Shown here: in pieces, positions 26,810 to 40,027 of the stretch | How positions within the stretch are numbered: the stretch's first letter is position 1 | How the letters are laid out: every line of letters begins with the position of its first letter | Source of the DNA: Chondrosia reniformis | Taxonomy: Eukaryota; Porifera; Demospongiae; Chondrillida; Chondrillidae | Assembly: GCA_947172415.1 (NCBI GenBank) | Contig: OX359199.1 | Coordinates: forward strand, 2,878,001 to 2,942,000 | DNA: 64,000 nucleotides | Reading direction: 5' to 3' | The notes under the pieces: generated by a model | Told to the model about the DNA's origin: nothing | The model's input: only the letters and a program-made list of their open reading frames with translations | The model's database searches: none | Translations under genes and position numbers: made by a program

Positions 26810-28358
26810 CTGGGCCCGTAGAGAAAATGTATCTACTTCTGTATTTAGTGAGTGGGAAAATGCTGTACTTAAGAAAATTAATGATAGGATCTCTAAGCTG
26901 TCTAAATCGTATACCAAATCCTCAGTAGCCAAGAAGACCCTTACTTGCCCTAAAATTAAGAAATTCTTAGCAGACCTACATGATAAGTATGTTATAGCCC
27001 CTGCCGATAAGGCCTCTAATAATATAATTTTTATATGTAAGTCCTACTATAGACAAATTATTAATGAAGAACTAGGCAGTACCTCCACTTATGCTAAAGG
27101 TACAGTAGAACCCCAACAGTTAATTAGGAAACACATAGATTTCTTAAAACTAGAGAACTTAGAACCTAAACCAGACTGGTGTAACCTTCCCTCTTTTTAC
27201 TGGATGCCTAAGCTACATAAGAACCCTTACAGCTACAGATTCATAGCCGCCTCTCACAAATGTACTACCAAACCCCTTTCTAGATTTCTAAATTCGGCAC
27301 TCAGACTAATTCTCAAACATTTTAGAGAATACTGCCTAGGTATATATAGGAATACTGGTGTTAATGCCTTTTGGATAGTAGAAAACTCACTAGAAGTCTT
27401 AGATAGTCTTAGGTCTATACCCACTAGAAAAGCCCAGCTAGCTAGTTTTGATTTTTCTACATTATATACAGCGATCCCCCATAACCTACTTTAAGATAAG
27501 ATTACTAACCTAATTCATAGTGCCTATACCTGTAGAAAGTCCCAATATATAGAAGTCTGTCAGGATAAAGCCTTTTGGTCTAACAATGTCTCCAATAAAG
27601 CAGTCACAGCTGTTCATTTAGTAGAGCTCTTTAATTACCTTATTGACAACATTTATGTATGTGTAGACGGTTCTGTATTTAAGCAATGTGTAGGTATCCC
27701 TATGGTTACTGACTGTGCCCCTGTAGTTGCTAATCTTTTTCTGTTTGCCTATGAGTATGAGTTTATGAAAGGACTACTTAAGGATAACATCACCCTAGCT
27801 ATTAAATTTTCCAATACTTATAGGTATATTGATGACCTTTTATGTATTAACAACAAGGATTTTGAACTGTCAATTAGTGATATTTACCCCAAAGAACTTA
27901 TTCTTAAAAAGACAAATACCAGCCCTAAAAAATCCCCCTTTTTATACTTAGATATAACCATTACTAACAATCAATTTATCACTAAAGTATATGATAAGCG
28001 AGAGGACTTTAACTTTGATATAGTAAATTTCCCCCATTTAGATAGTAATATTCCTAATACCCCAGCCTATGGTGTCTTTATTTCACAACTAATTAGGTAT
28101 TCTAGAATATGTAGTGACTTCTCCAGTTTTCAGGCTAAAAGTTTGCAGTTATGCAGTAGGCTTATTAAGCAGGGTTACAAATACTTTAAGCTAAAATCAA
28201 CCTTTAAAACCTTCCTATCCCGGCAGCCTCTAGTTAGAATCAAGTATAAGCAAAAAGTAGCTAGTATGCTTAAGGACTGTCTTGTGTTACCCCATATTGT
28301 GTTACCCCACCTCCAAAGAAATGTTACTACTAGAAGACCTAAGGGTAGACTTACGTAA
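26810..28358 (+). pseudogene. Naiad RT, truncated, one premature stop
   Basis: Codes for about the last 515 residues of the Naiad protein, including APADKASNN, YWMPKLHKN, FDFSTLYTAIPHNLL, GIPMVTDCAPVVANLF and YIDDL. An in-frame TAA at 27492-27494 replaces a Lys codon of the full-length copy directly after PHNLL. The frame is otherwise continuous to the stop at 28358. A second difference changes FLDLDI to FLYLDI. The N-terminal GIY-YIG domain is missing, so it is dead. Confidence 0.85.
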
Positions 28359-28515
28359 TATGTCCTACTTGTGTCTATAGTTATGCTGAGTCTGTTTTAC
28401 CTGTACAAGCAGGATTACTAATAGATTTATAATTAATTCATAAAAGTTAATTGGACCTACATTCCTTTCATAAAATTAAATTTCATCATGTGTCTTAGTT
28501 AACACTTTATTTAAC

Positions 28516-28543
28516 TTTTGGCGCCAAAATAGTGTATATAAGG
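28516..28543 (+). promoter_or_regulatory. Palindromic GGCGCC element and TATA box (Naiad copy 2)
   Basis: TTTTGGCGCCAAAA at 28516-28529 followed by GTATATAAGG at about 28534-28543, the same spacing as in the other copies. Confidence 0.6.
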
Positions 28544-28607
28544 CCCCTAGATTTAGCATAGTGAGCCAAGGATTCACAGAAGATCAAGATAAAGAAAAAG
28601 ACAAAGA

Positions 28608-28666
28608 CTCCCAGGATCACTGATGAAGGGTGGAATTCCCAGAAACGGCTGTCTGACCCAGTGGAG
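28608..28666 (+). ncRNA. Hammerhead ribozyme (Naiad copy 2)
   Basis: All core nucleotides are intact (CTGATGA, GAAA, GUC) with the same short stem III and CTCC/GGAG-closed stem I as in the other copies. Confidence 0.8.
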
Positions 28667-28808
28667 AAGAAGATCAAAGAAGGGAAAAGAAGGAAGAAAA
28701 GACTACGGTATCTTCATCTAAAGCTCTCTTTAGGTTTAGTTCCCCTATAGGCTCTTTTTACAGAATAGGCATATAGCATGTAGGAAAATGGTATCTTAGA
28801 TTTTTCAT

Positions 28809-30104
28809 ACGATTAGTACATACAACTAGTAACTACAACTTGTAGATATTACTAGTACATACAACAATTACACATAAGTCTTATATACAAGTATTACAGA
28901 TAACTACATAAAGCTAATACATACAACTAGTACATACATTTAGTACACACAGTTAGTTACTAGTACCTACAACTAGTGCATAGAACTAGTACATACAACT
29001 AGTATATACAACTAGTACATACAACTAGTACATATAAGTAGTAAAATGTACTAGTTGAACTTTTTGAAATATACAACTAATATATACAGCTACTACATAC
29101 AACTAGTACATAAAACTTGTACATACAACTAGTGCTTACAATTAGTACATATAACTAGTGCATCCAAGTAGTACATATAACCAGGATATATACGTATAAC
29201 TAAAAATACACATATAACTAGTACCTAGAAAGAGTCCATACAATTAGTAAATAAAACTAGTGCATACAACTAATACATACAACTAGTCCATACAACTAGT
29301 ACATACAACTGGTACATAAAACTTGTACATACAACTAGTACTTACAATTACTACATATAACTAGTACATCCAAGTAGTACATATAACTAGGATATATACG
29401 TATAACTAAAAATACACATGTAACTAGTACATAGAAAGAGTTCATACAACTAGTACATACAACTAGTAAAGACAATTAGTGCATGCAACTAGTATACACA
29501 AAAAGTAAATTCAACTAATTCATTCAACACGTATATATAACGAGTACATACAACTTGGTTTATACAACCAGTGCATGCAACTAGTACATACAACTAGCAC
29601 ATAGAAGTAGTACATACAGCTAGTACATACAACTAGTACATACAACTAGTTCATAATTAATATATACATTCAACTAGTACATTTAAAAGGAGGCTATACA
29701 ACTAGTACACACTACTAGAACATATACCTAATACATACAAATAGTGTACACAACTAGCAACTAGCACATACAACTTGTATCTAGGACAAAGAGAACGATT
29801 CCATAACACTAGAACATACAACTAGGGCATACACAAATAACTAGTACATTTAAATAGTACCTACAACTAGTACATACAACTAGTTCATACAACTAGTTCA
29901 TACAACTAGCGCATACAACTGGTACTACAACTAGTACATACAACTAGCACATAGAACGATTCCTTTACACTAGAACATACAACTATTACATACGAGTACA
30001 TACAATAAGTACATGCGACTAGTACATAAAACTAGTACATACAACTAGTACATTCAAGTATTACTTACAACTAGTACATACAACTAGTACATTAAACTAG
30101 CGTA
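28809..30104 (+). repeat. 13-bp satellite, plus polarity (block 5, up to the switch)
   Basis: Same 13-mer, ending in ACATTAAACTAGCG at about 30104, after which the repeat reads as its reverse complement. A segment around 29100-29230 is repeated around 29320-29430 (CATATAACTAGGATATATAC-type variants). Confidence 0.9.
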
Positions 30105-33100
30105 TTTGTTGTTTGTCCTAGTTATATTTTCTAGTTGTAGTTAGTGGCTGCATGTATTAGTTTTATGTATTAGTTTTATGTACTAGTTGTAAGTAGTTAA
30201 ATGTACTATTTTATGTACAGGTTGTGTGTAATTGCTGTGTGTACTAGTTATATTTGCTAGTTGTAGATACTAATTATAGTAACTTGTTTTATGTACTAGT
30301 TGTATGTACTAGCTGTAAGTTCTAGTTGCATGTACTTCTAATATGTACTAGTTGTATGTACTAGTTGTATATACTACTAAATTGTTCAATATATTAGTTG
30401 TATGTGCTAGTTATGTGTACTAGTTTAATTATGTACTAGTTGTATATACTAGTAGGTAGTTGTATGTACAATTTACACGTACTAGTTGTAGGAACTAGTT
30501 GTATGTACTAGTTGTATGTAGAAGTTGTATGTACTAGTTGTATATACTACTAAATTGTTCAATATATTAGTTGTATTTACTAGTTATGTGTATTACTTTT
30601 ATATACTAGTTGTATGTTATAGTTGTATGCACTAGTTGTATGTACTAGTTGTATATACTAGTAGGTAGTTGTATGTACAATTTATACGTACTAGTTGTAG
30701 GAACTAGTTGTATGCACTAGTTTTATGTAGAAGTTGTATGTAGAAGTTGTACGTATAGTTGTGTGTACTAGTAACTAGTTGGATGTACTAGTTAGATGTA
30801 CTAGTTGGATGTACTAGTTGTATGTAGTTATATGTACTATTTGAATGTACCATTTGTGTGTAATTTTTGTATGAACTAGTTATATTTACAAGTTGTAGTT
30901 ACAAGTTGTATGAAGATGTGGTATGTAAAAGGTGTATGTATAGTAACTAGTTGTATGTACTAGTTGTATTTACTACTTGTATGTACTAGTAACAATCTTT
31001 ATTTACTAGTTGTATGTAGAAGTTGTAGTTATATGTACTAGTTGTATGAACGGGTTTTGCGTAATTGTTTTTTGTAACTGTTATATTTCTTAGTTGCAGT
31101 TAGTAGTTGTATGTAGTAATTGTATGTACTAGTTGTAAGTACTAGTTGTAAGTAAGAGTTGTAAGTACTAGTTGTATTTACTAGTTGTATGTACTTGTTG
31201 TATGGACTAGTTGTATGTAGTTATATGTACTACTTGCTTGCACTAGTTGTGTGTTATTGTTGTATGTACTAGTAATATTTACTAGTTGTAGTTACTAGTT
31301 GAATGTACTAGCTGTTTGTACAAGTTGTATATTGTAGTAACTAGTTCTGTGTACCAGTTGTATGTACTATTTGTGTATTCTAGTTGTAAGTACTAGTAAC
31401 TAGTAGTATATACAAATTGTGTGTACTAGTTGTATGTGCAACTTATATGTACTAGTTTTATGTATGAGTTCTCTATACTAGTTGTGGTACTAGTTGTATG
31501 TACTAGTTGTATGGAGTAGCTGTATGTACAAGTTGTATGAACTAGTAACTAATTGTATGTACTAGTTGTATGTACTAGTTGTATGTACTAGTAACAATCT
31601 GTATTTACTAGTTGTATTTACTAGTTTTGTGTACTAGTGGTAGTTATATGTGCTAGTTGCATGGACTACTTGTATGTACTACTTTTATGTACTAGTAACT
31701 ATCTGTATGAACTACTAGTTATATTTACTCTTTGTAGTTACTATTTGTAGTTACTAGTTGTATGTACTAGTTGTATGTAATAATTGTGTGTACTAGTAGT
31801 TACATGTATGTACTAATTGGGCGTACTTCTTGTACGTCCTAGATGTATGTACCAGAAACTAGTTGTATGTACTAGTAACTAGTGGTATGTTCTAGTTCTA
31901 GTTATATGTAATAGTTTTTTGTAATAGTTGTGCATAATTTTTGTATGTACTAGTTATATTTACTAGTTTTAGTTGCTAGTTGTAGGCACTAGTTGTATGT
32001 ACTAATTGTTTGTATTAGTAACTAGATGTATGTACTAGTTGTATGTACTAGTTGTATGTACTAGATACTAGTTGTATATACTAGTTGTATGTACTAGTTG
32101 TAGTTACTAGTTGTATGTACTAGTTGTATATACTAATTGTGTGTACTAGTGACTACATGAATGTAATAGTTGTTTGTACTAGTTGTATCTACTAATTGTA
32201 TGTACTGGAAACTAGTTTTATATACTAACTGTATGTACTAGTTATGTGTACTAGTTGTATTTACTAATTGTGTGTAATTTTTGTAAGTACTAGTTGTATG
32301 TTCTAGTTGTATGTAGTTATATGAACTATTTGTATATGCTAGTTGTGTGTAATTGTTGTATGTACTAGTTGTAGTTACTAGTTCTATGTACTAGTTGTAT
32401 GTACTAGTAGTATGTTCTAGTTTTATGTACTGTTTATATGTACTAGTTATATATGTATGTACTGGTTACATGTACTAATTGAATGTACTAGTTAAATGTA
32501 CTAGTTATATGTACTAGTTGTATGTAGTAGTAAAAATCTGTGTTTATTAGTTGTATGTTGTAGTTGTATGGACTAGTTCTATGTACTAGTTGTGTGTACT
32601 AGCAAGTAGTTGTTTGAACTAGTTGTATGTAGTAGTTGTTGTAATATTTATGTGTACTAGTTGTATCTACTAGTTGTATGTACTACTTATATGTGTTAGA
32701 TATTTGTGTATATACTATTTATATGTACTAGTTCTGTGTACTAGTTGTGTGCACTAGTTGTATGTACTAGTTGTATGTACTAGTTGTATGTACTAGCTGT
32801 ATGTACTAGTTGTATTTACTAGTTGTATTTAGGAGTCGTATGTACCAGTTTTATGTACTAGTTGCATATACTAGTTGTGTGTACTAGTAAGTAGTTGTAT
32901 GTACTAGTTATATGTACTAGATGTGTGTAGTAGTTGTATGTACTAGTTGTATGTAGTTATATGTACTAGTTATATGTACTAGTTTTATGTAGCAGTTTGT
33001 GTAATTATTGTATGTACAAGTTATATTTACTAGTTGTAGTTACTAGTTTTATGTTCTATTTGTATATACTAGTTAAACGGACTAGTGACTAGTTGTGTGT

Positions 33101-34647
33101 ACTAATTGTATGTACCAGTTTTATGTGCAAGTTATATGTACTAGTTGTATGTACTGGTTGTATGTCCTAGTTGTATGTACTAGTTGTATGTACTAGTTGT
33201 ATATAGTTATATATTCTACTTTTATTTAATAGTTTTGTGTAATTGTTTTATGTACTAGTTATATTTACTAGTTGTAGTTACTTGTTGTATGTACTAGTTG
33301 TAAGAATTCGTTACTAGTTGTATGTTCTAGTTGTTTATACTAGGACTAGTTAAATTTAATAGTTTGAAGTTCTAGTTGTATCTACGTAATTGTAGGTAGT
33401 AGTTGCATGGTCTAATTGTATGTATTAATTGTGTGTACTAGTTATGTGCCAGTTGTATCTTCCAGTTATATGTATCAATTGTATGTACTAGTTGTAGGTA
33501 CTAATTGTATGTATTAATTTTATGTACTTGTTAGGTGTACTAGTTGTAAGTTGTCGTTACTAGTTGTATGTTCAAGTTGTATGTAGTAGGACTAGTTATA
33601 TGTACTACTTGTAAGTTCTAGTTGTATGCACTAAAAGTATGTTCTAGTTTTATATACTATTTACGTGTACTAGATATATATGTAAGAACTGGTCATATGT
33701 ACTAGTTCTATGTACTAGTTCTATGTACTAGTTGTAGTACTTGTTGTATGTACTAGTTGTATGTACTAGTTGTGTGTACTTGTTGTATTTACTGCTTGTA
33801 TGTAGTAGTTATATGTACTAGTAGCATTTACTAGTAGTTTTTTGTGATATTTATATATACTAATTATATTTGTAGGTACTGGTTATATATACTAGTTGTA
33901 AATACTAGTTGTATGTACAGGTTATATGTAGTAGTTGTGTGTAATTTTTCTATGTACTAGTTGTATGTGCAATTTATATGTACTGGTTATATGTACTAGT
34001 TCTATGTAATAATTGTAGTACTGGATGTATATACTAGTTATATGTACTAGATGTATATACTAGTTATATGTACTAGTTGCATATACTAGGTGTATGTACT
34101 AATTGTAGTTGAATGTACTAGTTTTATGTACTTGTTGTGTGTAATTGATGTATGTACAAGTTATATTTACTAGTTGTAGTTAGTAGTTGTATGTACCAGT
34201 TGTATAAACTAGTTGTAGGCACTTGTTGAATGTACTAGTTGTATGAACCAGTTGAATGTACTAGTTGAATTTAGTAGTCGTGTGTACTAGTTTCATGTAC
34301 TAGTTGTGTGAACTAGTTCTATGTACTAGTTGTATATATTAGTTCTGTGTATAAGTTGTATTTACTAGTTGTACGTACTAGTTGTATATACTAATTGTAT
34401 GTACTAGTAACTAGATGTATGTACTAGTTGTATGTACTATTTTTATGTACTAGTTTTATGTACTAGATACACGTTGTATATTCTAGTTGTATGAACTAGT
34501 TATATTTACTAGTTGTATGTCCTAGTTGTGTGTAATTGTTGTATGTAATAGGTTTATTTACTAGTTGTAGTTACCAGTTGTATATACTAGTTGTATGTAC
34601 TAGTTGTATATACTAATAACTAGTTGTCTGTTCTGGTTACTAGTTAT
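30105..34647 (-). repeat. 13-bp satellite, minus polarity (block 6)
   Basis: From here the array reads ACTAGTTGTATGT, the reverse complement of the left arrays. The higher-order string GTGTGTAATTGTTGTATGTA followed by CTAGTTATATTTACTAGTTG recurs many times. A duplicated segment is visible at about 30350-30490 and 30540-30680. No gene seen. Confidence 0.9.
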
Positions 34648-36587
34648 CATTATCAAGTCATTATTATACTGGTGACTTCACTTGGCCAAATGGCCACTTT
34701 CCAGGAAACCCAGTAACTAAAACAAATAGTACATAGTAATGTTAAAGAGTAGAATGAGGTAATGAAAACAAAAAAGAGAAATTGAATGATAATGACAATG
34801 GGTGACATTGGAATACATTCATAGTAATTCTGGATTAATAAGAGTTCCTTAATTGGGTTAATCTGTAGCTGATCGCCTTCTTCCCATATTCGTTGTGAAC
34901 TTGATTCACATGCAGGTGGTCTCCTGTAGCCCCTCTTGTCTGATATTGGTGAACTGCTGATACTTTAGTTAAGAGATTTCTAATGTACAATGGAGGGGAC
35001 TTTCCTAACCTAGGTTGCAATAATTCTTGACTTAAAGAAAATAGTTTCTGCCTTGTCTTTCGGAGAGGGATGTCCATTTAAGGGTAGTTAGAGCCTCTGT
35101 GCAGAAGAAGATTTATGGACCTTCAGAATGATGCGAGCTGCACAATTTTGAAGCCGTTGAAGGCGGGCGGAGTCAGTCCAGCAACAGGGGTCCCACACAA
35201 AGCTGCAATAGTCAATGTAGGCAAAATAGAAAGCTTTCAGGGCGTTGACAGGTAGGAACCAGGAGTCTTCTCATTCGGTGGACATTACGTGAGGCAGATT
35301 TGACTATGCTATCTATGTGAGGTCCCCAGATGGTGATAAATAATGACCCCCAAAAGCTTAAAGGTCTCTACTTGTTCAATAATAGAACCATGAGAGCGAT
35401 GTTCAGGGCTGAAGGGTGTTTCCTCCTAGGGTGAATCAACATACATTTGGACTTTTCTACATTTAGGGATAGCCCATTGTCAAGTAGCCACTGGTTCACA
35501 CATGCCATAATGGCGTTAAATCTTGAACTAATGCTGTCAGTTGTCTTACCAGATGCAAAGATGGTAGTGTCATCCGCGAACAAGGCTGTCTGCAAAGGAA
35601 AAGTTGTGGCTGCAGGAAGATCGTTGATGTACATTGAAAATAGGAGGGGTCCAAGAAATGAGACTTGTTGGACACCACAGCCAATGTGGAGATATGGTGA
35701 TCGTTAACAGCAAGTGCTTGGACTCTGTTGGAAAGATAGGATTTAATCCACTGGCACAAGTGATTGCTCAAATTGAATTGAACTCTCAACTAGCGAAGAA
35801 GAAGAGAGTGTTTGCTAGTGTCAAAAGCCTTTGCTATGTCCAGATACACAACACCAACCATAGCTCTGCTGTCTAAAGATTTATACCAGGAATCAGTGAG
35901 GTACAAAAGAAGGGATTGCGTAGAGTGACCACATCTAAAACCAGATTGGAGCGGATGAAGCAGGTTATTTCTTTCCAAGTGGTCAGTTAAAATATTTACT
36001 ACATACATTTCTGCTACTTTCCTGGCTACCGGGAGCATTGACATGGGGCGGTAGTTTGAGCAGATAGAAGTGGGACCCTTCTTATGAAAGGGGTGGATAA
36101 TAGCTGACTTCCATTGACTAGGAAAAGAACTTGAGGTAATTGAGGAATTGATAATAGCTGACAAAGGGGTAGATAAAGCTTCAGGTGAAGATCGTAATAC
36201 TACAGCACTAATAGTGTCAACACCAGATGAAGTCTTAGGCTTGAGTTCAGATAAGAGAGCAGTGCAGGTAGATGGTGAAATTAAAGGTAGATTGCAAACA
36301 CCAACATGAGCGGAAGGACTTGGTGATACAACTGAGTCATAGACAACTGCCTGATTTGCTGAAGTGATTGAGGAAAAGTAGAAATTGAGAATAGGTGCAG
36401 ATGGAGTTTTAGTGACTGATGACTGAGAAGAAAGACCATTGTATTTGCAGACTTTAATCTCTGACCACAGGTTTGAGGGACGGACTTTCTTTACCACAAG
36501 ATAAGACACATAAGACATCTGGGCTGATCTCTGCCATTTTGTCACTTAATAGTCAGTATTTAGGCGGGTGTGCAGGAATTTCCGATG
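34648..36587 (-). mobile_element. Jockey/CR1-group LINE, 5'-truncated
   Basis: An island of about 1.9 kb between satellite blocks, reading on the minus strand from mid-RT to a 3' end with a TGATAATGA-like AT-rich tail at 34648-34665. No poly(A) and no clear target duplication were found. The 5' truncation near 36587 is typical of incomplete target-primed reverse transcription. Confidence 0.75.
34835..36545 (-). pseudogene. LINE reverse transcriptase (frameshifted)
   Basis: The minus-strand frame 36545-35790 has LKPKTSSGVDTISAVVLR, IIHPFHKKGPTSICSNYRPM and VVYLDIAKAFDT, which are RT motifs 1-4 (motif A Asp in LDIAKAFDT). A frame change near 35790 gives WIKSYLSNRVQALAVNDH. Another near 35640 gives MYINDLPAATTFPLQTALFA, then the catalytic FADDTTIFA and LSLNVEKSKCMLI. 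A further break precedes the C-terminal block (35077-34835) with YQTRGATGDHLHV and AISYRL, like the FSYR...LWN tail of CR1/Jockey-group elements. At least three frame breaks, so non-functional. Confidence 0.75.
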
Positions 36588-39577
36588 CAGTTATATGTAC
36601 TAGTTGTTTGTACTAGTTGGGTATACTTGTTGTATGTACTAGTTGTATGTACTAGTTGTATGTATTAGTAACTAGTTGTATGAACTAGTTATATAAACTA
36701 GTTGTATGTACTAGTTGTATGTAGTTATATGTTCTAGATGTATGAACTAAATACTAGTTGTATGTACTAGTTGTATGTACTAATTGTATGTCGTAGTAAC
36801 TGGATGTATGATCTAGTTGTATGTACTAGTTGAATGTACTAGTAACTAATTGTATGTTCTAGTAACTGTCTGTATGTCCTAGCTATATGTACTAGTTTTG
36901 TGTACTAGTTGTATGTAGTTATATGTACTAATTGTATGTATTAGTTTTGTGTAATTGTTGTATGTCCTAGTTATATTTACTAGTTGTAGTTACTAGTTGT
37001 ATGTACTAGTTGTATGTACTGATTGTTTGTATAAGTAACTAAATGAATGTACTAGTTTTATGTATTAGTTATATGTACTAGATTTATGTACTAAATACTA
37101 GTTGTATATAATAATTGTATGTACTAATTACATGTACTAATTGTATGGACTAATTGTGTGTAATTGTTGTATGTACTAGTTATATTAACTAGTTGTAGTT
37201 ACTAGTTGTAGGTACTAGTTGTATATACTAGTAACAATCTGTATTTACTAGTTTTATGTACTAGTTATATGTAGTAGTTGTATGTGCTAGTTGTATGTAC
37301 TAGTTGTATGTACTAGTTGTATGTACTAGTTGTATGAACTAGTAACTATCTGTATGTCCTAGTTATATGTACTAGTTGTGTGTACTAGTTGTATATAGTT
37401 ATATGTACAAGTTGAATGTCCTAGTTTTGTGTAATTGTTGTATGTACTAGTTATATTTATTAGTTGTAGTTACTAGTTCAATGTACTAGTTGTGTGTTTA
37501 AGTTGTATGTACTAGTAACTAGTTGTATGTACTAGCTGTCTGTACTTGTAACTATTGTATGTACAAGTGTTAAGTACTCTTTGTATGCATTACTTGTAAA
37601 TAGTTATATGTACTACTTGTATGTAATTGTTGAGTGTAATTGTTGTATGTACTAGTTATATTTACTAGTTGTAGTTACTAGTTGTATGTACTAGTGGTAT
37701 GTACTAATCGTTTGTACTAGTAACTAGATGTATGTACTAGTTTTATGTACTAGGTGTATGTACTTTTTTATGTACTCGAAACATGTTGTATATACAAATT
37801 GTATGTACTAATTATATGTACTAGTTGTATGGACTAATTGTGTGTAATTGTTGTATGTACTAGTTATATTTACTAGTTGTAGTTAATAGTTATATGCACT
37901 AGTTGTATATACTAGTAACAATCTTTATTTACTAGTTGTATGTACTAGTTGTATGTACTAGTGGTAGTTATATGTACTAGTTGTATGTACTAGTTGTATG
38001 TACAAGTTGTATATAATAGATGTATGTACTAGTAAGTAGCTGTTTGTACTGGTTATATGTACTAGTTGTATGTGCTAGTTGTATGCACTAGTAACTCTCT
38101 GTATGTCCTAGTTATATTTACTGGTTGTATGGACTAATTGTGTGTAATTGTGGTATGTACTAGTTATATTTACTAGTTGTATGTACTGGTAACAATCTGC
38201 ATTTACTAGTTGTATGTACTAATTGTATGTATTAGTTGTATGTTGTTACATGTACTAGTTGTATGTACTAGTTGTGTATAATTGTTGTATGTACTATTTA
38301 TATTTGCTAGTAGCAGTTACTAGTTTAATGTGCTAGTCGTAGGAATAAGTTGTGTGTATTAGTAAATTGTTGTATGTGCTAGGAATTTCCTGTATGTACT
38401 AGATATATGTACTAGCTGTATGAACTAGTTGTAGTTACTAGTTGTATGTACTAGTTGTATGTACTTGTAAAAATTTGTATTTACTAATTGTATGTACTAA
38501 TTGCATGTATTAGTTGTATGTTGTTATATGTACTAGTTGTATGTACTAGTTGTGTAAAATTGTTGTATGTACTATTTATATTTGCTAGTAGCAGTTACTA
38601 GTTTAATGTGCTGGTCGTAGGAATAAGTTGTGTGTATTAGTAAATTGTTGTATGTGCTATGAATTTCCTGTATGTACTAGATATATGTACTAGTTATATG
38701 TACTAGTTGTATGCACTAGTTGTATGTAGTTAAATGTACTAGTTGTAGGTACAAGTTGTGTGTAATTGGTTTATGTACTAGTTATATTTACTACTTGTTG
38801 TTAATAGTTGTATGTACTAGTTGGATGTACCAGTTGTATGTACTAGTAACTAGTTGTGTGTACTAGTTGTATATACCATCTGTGCACACTAGTTCTATGC
38901 ACTAATTGTATGTACTAGCTGTATGTAGTAGTTGTGTTTACTAGTTGTATGTACTAGTAATTAGTTGTTTGTACTAGTTATATATACTAGTTGTATGTAC
39001 CAGTTGTATGTACTAGTTGTATATACTAGTTCTTTGTATTAGTAACTGGTTGCATGTACTAGTTATATATACTACTTGCCCGTACTAGTTATATGCACTA
39101 GTTGTATGTAGTTATATGTACTAGTTGTTTGTACTTGTTGTGTGTAATTGTTGTATGTACTAGTTATATTTACTGGTTGTAGTAACTAGTTGTAGGTACT
39201 AGTTGTATGTACTAGTAACTAGATGTATGTACAGGTATTATGTCGCAGTTGTATGTACTAGTTGTATGTACTAGTTTTATGTAGTAGATACTAGTTGTAT
39301 ATTTTAGTAGTATGAATTAGTTGTGTACTATTTGTATGTGCTAATTGTTTGTAATTGTTGTATGTAATAGTTATATTTACTAGTTGTAGTTACTAGTTTA
39401 TGTACTAGTTGTATGTATTAGTAACGTTTTATATGTACTAGTTGTATGTACTAGTTATGTGCTAGTTGTATGTACAAGTAACTAGCTGTATGCACTAGAT
39501 ATATATACTAGTTATATTTACTAGTTGTAGTTACTAGTTGTATGTTATAGTTGTATGTACTAAATGTGTGTAGTTAC
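36588..39577 (-). repeat. 13-bp satellite, minus polarity (block 7)
   Basis: Same 13-mer. A higher-order unit of about 300 bp (around 38170-38430) is repeated at about 38470-38730 with near identity, including the rare strings GCTAGTAGCAGTTACTAGTT and GAATTTCCTGTATGTACTAG. Confidence 0.9.
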
Positions 39578-39719
39578 ATGAAAAATCTTAGATACCATTT
39601 TCCTACATGCTATATGCCTATTCTGTAAAAAGAGCCTATAGGGGAACTAAACCTAAAGAGAGCTTTAGATGAAGATACAGTAGTCTTTTCTTCCTTCTTT
39701 TCCCTTCTTTCATCTTCTT

Positions 39720-39778
39720 CTCCACTGGGTCAGACAGCCGTTTCTGGGAATTCCACCCTTCATCAGTGATCCTGGGAG
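39720..39778 (-). ncRNA. Hammerhead ribozyme (Naiad copy 3)
   Basis: Same structure as in the other copies with all core bases intact. It lies about 140 bp before the 3' end of the only full-length element and would cut the transcript after GUC in the 3' UTR. Confidence 0.8.
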
Positions 39779-39844
39779 TCTTTGTCTTTTTCTTTATCTT
39801 GATCTTCTGTGAATCCTTGGCTCACTATGCTAAATCTAGGGGCC

Positions 39845-39870
39845 TTATATACACTATTTTGGCGCCAAAA
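39845..39870 (-). promoter_or_regulatory. Palindromic GGCGCC element and TATA box (Naiad copy 3)
   Basis: In element sense TTTTGGCGCCAAAA (39857-39870) then GTATATAAGG. The hammerhead begins about 70 bp downstream. Positioned to drive transcription out of the 3' end rather than through this copy's own ORF. Confidence 0.55.
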
Positions 39871-40027
39871 GTTAAATAAGGTGTTAACTAAGACACATGA
39901 TGAAATTTAATTTTATGAAAGGAATGTAGGTCCAATTAACTTTTATGAATTAATTATAAATCTATTAGTAATCTTGCTTGTACAGGTAAAACAGACTCAG
40001 CATAACTATAGACACAAGTAGGACATA

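Larger units (their letters stand above)
26810..28808 (+). mobile_element. Naiad PLE copy 2, 5'-truncated
   Basis: Starts in mid-element (TGGGCCCGTAGAGAAAATG) and runs through the RT domain, 3' UTR, promoter-like module, hammerhead and 3' tail. The target sequence CATAC is found on both sides (end of the left satellite flank and after the tail), consistent with a 5-bp duplication or microhomology. The orientation relative to the satellite matches the other satellite-joined Naiads. Confidence 0.9.

Noticed and set aside
11067..30104. CRISPR array or telomere-like repeat
   Set aside because: No unique spacers between repeats, the unit is only 13 bp and degenerate, and flanking content is eukaryotic. 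The unit does not match telomeric repeats.
29500..30700. The satellite polarity switch as a plain assembly fold-back
   Set aside because: The sequence just right of the switch is not the exact reverse complement of the sequence just left of it, which a fold-back artefact would give; misjoining of two arrays is still possible.
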